Shown here in pieces: positions 61,899 through 64,000 of a stretch of DNA of 64,000 nt (positions within the stretch are counted from its first letter, which is position 1; every line of letters begins with the position of its first letter). This DNA is from an uncultured Gammaproteobacteria bacterium. Its GTDB lineage: Bacteria; Pseudomonadota; Gammaproteobacteria; HK1. The notes beneath the pieces are model-generated. The model did no database searches and was not told the DNA's origin. It was given only the letters and a program-made list of their open reading frames with translations. The position numbers were made by a program, and so were the translations under genes. Where the stretch lies: assembly GCA_958295835.1 (NCBI GenBank), contig OY282378.1:2877694-2941693 (forward strand), written 5' to 3'.

Positions 61899-63572
61899 AT
61901 GGCGATCGAACAGATTCGCACCGTCCTGATCATCGCGCTGTGCGTGGTGTCGTTCTTTCTGTGGGAAGCATGGCAACGCGATTACGGACCGAAGCCGTCC
62001 CCGCCGGCGAGCACCGGGCAGCCAGCCCCCGACGCGGGACCGGGTGACACCGCACCACCGAGCGTCGATGTACCGCAAGTTCCCCAACCCGCCCGGACCG
62101 CAACGGCGGCCGCCCCGTCGTTGACGGATGCCGCCGGCGGTTCCGGTCATGGCCGGAAGATCAAGGTGACCACCGACGTGCTCGCGGTCGAGATCGACAC
62201 CCTTGGAGGAACCATCGCGCGGGTCGATCTCCGGTCCTATCCCGTGTCCAACGACAGGCCGGACGAGCCGTTCAGGTTGCTCGACGACGGCGACCCGAAA
62301 CGCTTCTTCATCGCCCAGTCCGGGCTCACCGGACCACGTTCGGCGCCGAGCCACCATGCGCAGTTCGAATCCGACGCGGACGCCTACGAGCTGGCCTACG
62401 GCACGGATGCCATCGACGTTCCGCTACGCTGGCGGTCGGCCGACGGTGTCGAAGTCATCCGCACCTATCGCTTCGCACGGGATCGTTACGTCGTCGATGT
62501 GCGGGTCGACGTCGCCAATCGGAGCGACGAGGCGTGGCATGGCGCGCTGTACGGCCAGCTCCAGCGCGGCGAGCCGGAGAGCAGCGGCGGGCTGTTCCGC
62601 ACCTATACCTATACCGGCGGGATCCTGTCGGGGCCGGAGAAGCCTTACGAGAAAGTCGATTTCTCGGACATGGCGAGCCAGGACGTCGACCGCGACGTGG
62701 CCGGCGGCTGGGTGGCGATGATTCAGCACTACTTCGCCGCAGCCTGGGTTCCCGGCGCCGAAGAGACCAATCACTACTACTCGAAGAGCCTGGCGAACGG
62801 CCGTTTCGCGATCGGGGTCGTGAGTCCGGTCCGCACGGTTCCGCCCGGGGGGAACGGCGACTTCTCCTTCTCCTTCTATGCCGGTCCCAAAATCCAGGAG
62901 CGCATGCAGGGCGTCGCGCCCCACCTGGAACGAACCGTGGACTACGGATGGCTGTGGCTGATCGCCGAGCCGCTGTTCTGGCTGCTGAGCTGGATCCATG
63001 GCTTCGTCGGCAACTGGGGCTGGGCCATCATCATCCTGACGCTCCTGATCAAGCTGGCTTTTTTCCAGCTCTCGGCCACGAGCTACAAGTCGATGGCGAG
63101 GATGCGCAAGGTCCAACCCCGCATCACCGCGTTGCGCGAGCGCTATGCCGCTGACAAGCAGCGCATGAACCAGGCGATGATGGAGCTCTACCGCGAGGAG
63201 AAGATCAACCCGCTCGGCGGGTGTCTGCCGATCGTCGTTCAGATCCCGGTGTTCATCGCGCTGTACTGGGTATTGCTCGAGAGCGTCGAGCTGCGCCAGG
63301 CATCGTTCATCGGCTGGCTCGACGATCTCAGTCTCCACGATCCGTACTTCGTGCTGCCGGTCCTGATGGGCATCACGATGCTGATCCAGCAAAAGCTCAA
63401 CCCGACGCCGCCCGACCCGATGCAGGCGAAGATCATGATGGCGCTGCCGTTCGTCTTCACCTTCTTCTTCCTCTTCTTTCCGTCGGGACTCGTGCTCTAC
63501 TGGTTCGTCAACAACGTGTTGTCGATCATTCAGCAATGGGTCATCACGAAGAAGATCGTGGGCGACACCTGA
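61899..63572 (+). CDS. yidC: Membrane protein insertase YidC
   Basis: A 557-residue Oxa1/YidC insertase of the long proteobacterial type. The first helix [20 protein letters not shown] is followed by a Pro/Ala-rich linker and a periplasmic domain ([20 protein letters not shown], then the [16 protein letters not shown] region). The C-terminal five-helix core includes [19 protein letters not shown], the cytoplasmic loop [19 protein letters not shown] and [20 protein letters not shown]. It ends [17 protein letters not shown] 61899 is well placed after rnpA. The single-copy core gene anchors the window's affiliation with Gammaproteobacteria. Confidence 0.97.
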   Translation: MAIEQIRTVLIIALCVVSFFLWEAWQRDYGPKPSPPASTGQPAPDAGPGDTAPPSVDVPQVPQPARTATAAAPSLTDAAGGSGHGRKIKVTTDVLAVEIDTLGGTIARVDLRSYPVSNDRPDEPFRLLDDGDPKRFFIAQSGLTGPRSAPSHHAQFESDADAYELAYGTDAIDVPLRWRSADGVEVIRTYRFARDRYVVDVRVDVANRSDEAWHGALYGQLQRGEPESSGGLFRTYTYTGGILSGPEKPYEKVDFSDMASQDVDRDVAGGWVAMIQHYFAAAWVPGAEETNHYYSKSLANGRFAIGVVSPVRTVPPGGNGDFSFSFYAGPKIQERMQGVAPHLERTVDYGWLWLIAEPLFWLLSWIHGFVGNWGWAIIILTLLIKLAFFQLSATSYKSMARMRKVQPRITALRERYAADKQRMNQAMMELYREEKINPLGGCLPIVVQIPVFIALYWVLLESVELRQASFIGWLDDLSLHDPYFVLPVLMGITMLIQQKLNPTPPDPMQAKIMMALPFVFTFFFLFFPSGLVLYWFVNNVLSIIQQWVITKKIVGDT

Positions 63573-63606
63573 CGGTTCGCGAAGGCCTGCCGGGCCTGAC
63601 CGGCCG

Positions 63607-64000
63607 GTGAACCTTCCGGGCCTCGGCGATACGATCGCCGCCATCGCGACTCCGCCCGGACGGGGGGGGATCGCGATCGTGCGGGTTTCGGGGCCGCTGG
63701 CCACCGAGATCGCGCATTGCATGGTCGGCCGGGTGCCGGCCCCACGGGTCGCGGCCTACGCCCGATTCAAGGATGGGGCGGGGGCGGTGATCGATGACGG
63801 CCTCGCACTGCGGTTCGATGCCTCGCACTCGTTCACCGGTGAAGACGTCTTCGAGCTCCACGGTCACGGCGGGGTCGTCGTCTCGCGCATGGTGCTGGAG
63901 CGCGTCTGCGAGCTGGGCGCCCGCGCGGCCAGGGCCGGCGAGTTCACGTTGCGCGCCTTTCTCAACGATCGTATCGATCTGGCGCAGGCCGAGGCGATCG
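63607..64000 (+). CDS. mnmE: tRNA modification GTPase MnmE, N-terminal part (cut by window end)
   Basis: Starts at GTG 63607 and runs off the window after 131 codons. The N-terminal folate-binding domain is clear: [34 protein letters not shown] and the [20 protein letters not shown] segment. MnmE with MnmG adds the carboxymethylaminomethyl group to wobble uridine. An 8-G run at 63662-63669 lies in the early codons; the frame is maintained as given. Adjacent to yidC as in Gammaproteobacteria. Confidence 0.97.
   Translation, partial: MNLPGLGDTIAAIATPPGRGGIAIVRVSGPLATEIAHCMVGRVPAPRVAAYARFKDGAGAVIDDGLALRFDASHSFTGEDVFELHGHGGVVVSRMVLERVCELGARAARAGEFTLRAFLNDRIDLAQAEAI

Overview
The window is a GC-rich (mostly well above 60%) bacterial chromosome segment, best explained as an uncultured gammaproteobacterium. 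The right end carries rpmH-rnpA-yidC-mnmE in the order and with the protein style typical of Gammaproteobacteria. A fused TrpE(G) with an alphaproteobacterial-style leader and a CobS/CobT pair show that gene content is mixed. Species cannot be named from the sequence.

Layout. 0-6 kb: end of a xanthine-dehydrogenase-type molybdenum hydroxylase large subunit, a secreted alpha/beta hydrolase, CsaA and a 2-hydroxyacid dehydrogenase. 6-10.2 kb: debris zone with a PotC-like permease, a truncated PotB-like permease, a complete IS4-family element with 11-bp target duplication, and a frameshifted TRAP binding protein. 10.7-14 kb: an FAD amine/amino-acid oxidoreductase and three small unknown genes among dispersed palindromic repeats. 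14-19 kb: lower-GC accessory block with an unknown gene coupled to a trypsin-like protease remnant, cut by an IS1380-type element, then a NYN-domain RNase-like gene.

19.5-30.4 kb: tryptophan and betaine block. A Trp-codon leader peptide and attenuator precede trpE(G). A GMC (choline-dehydrogenase-type) oxidoreductase, a glycine betaine ABC transporter (binding protein, ATPase, double permease), a GcvT-family demethylase and a homocysteine methyltransferase follow, together suggesting uptake and demethylation of betaine-like osmolytes. 30.5-43 kb: an enolase-superfamily enzyme, hydantoinase A, then an operon read leftwards, livH-livM-livG-livF-hyuB, continuing through an unknown small gene into ptuA and ptuB (Septu defence). 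The Septu block separates hyuB from hyuA. The transporter's binding protein is divergent.

43-52 kb: a second defence-like block: ATPase + DUF4276 pair, an AAA/PD-(D/E)XK protein, an orphan Cas6/Cmx6-like protein with a small upstream gene and an S24-like protein lacking the catalytic lysine, a 2-oxoglutarate oxygenase and an IS1634 element. 52.5-59 kb: AbrB-type membrane protein, CaiB-type CoA transferase, TauD-type dioxygenase, CobT and CobS. 59.6-64 kb: core genes ctaA, sixA, rpmH, rnpA, yidC, mnmE (cut by the window end).

The most unusual observations are (i) a ~100-bp double-hairpin repeat inserted in frame inside hyuA, with a second copy near 9.1 kb that matches in the same peptide frame, (ii) Septu genes translationally chained to a metabolic operon, and (iii) the orphan Cas6-like/S24-like pair without a CRISPR array.
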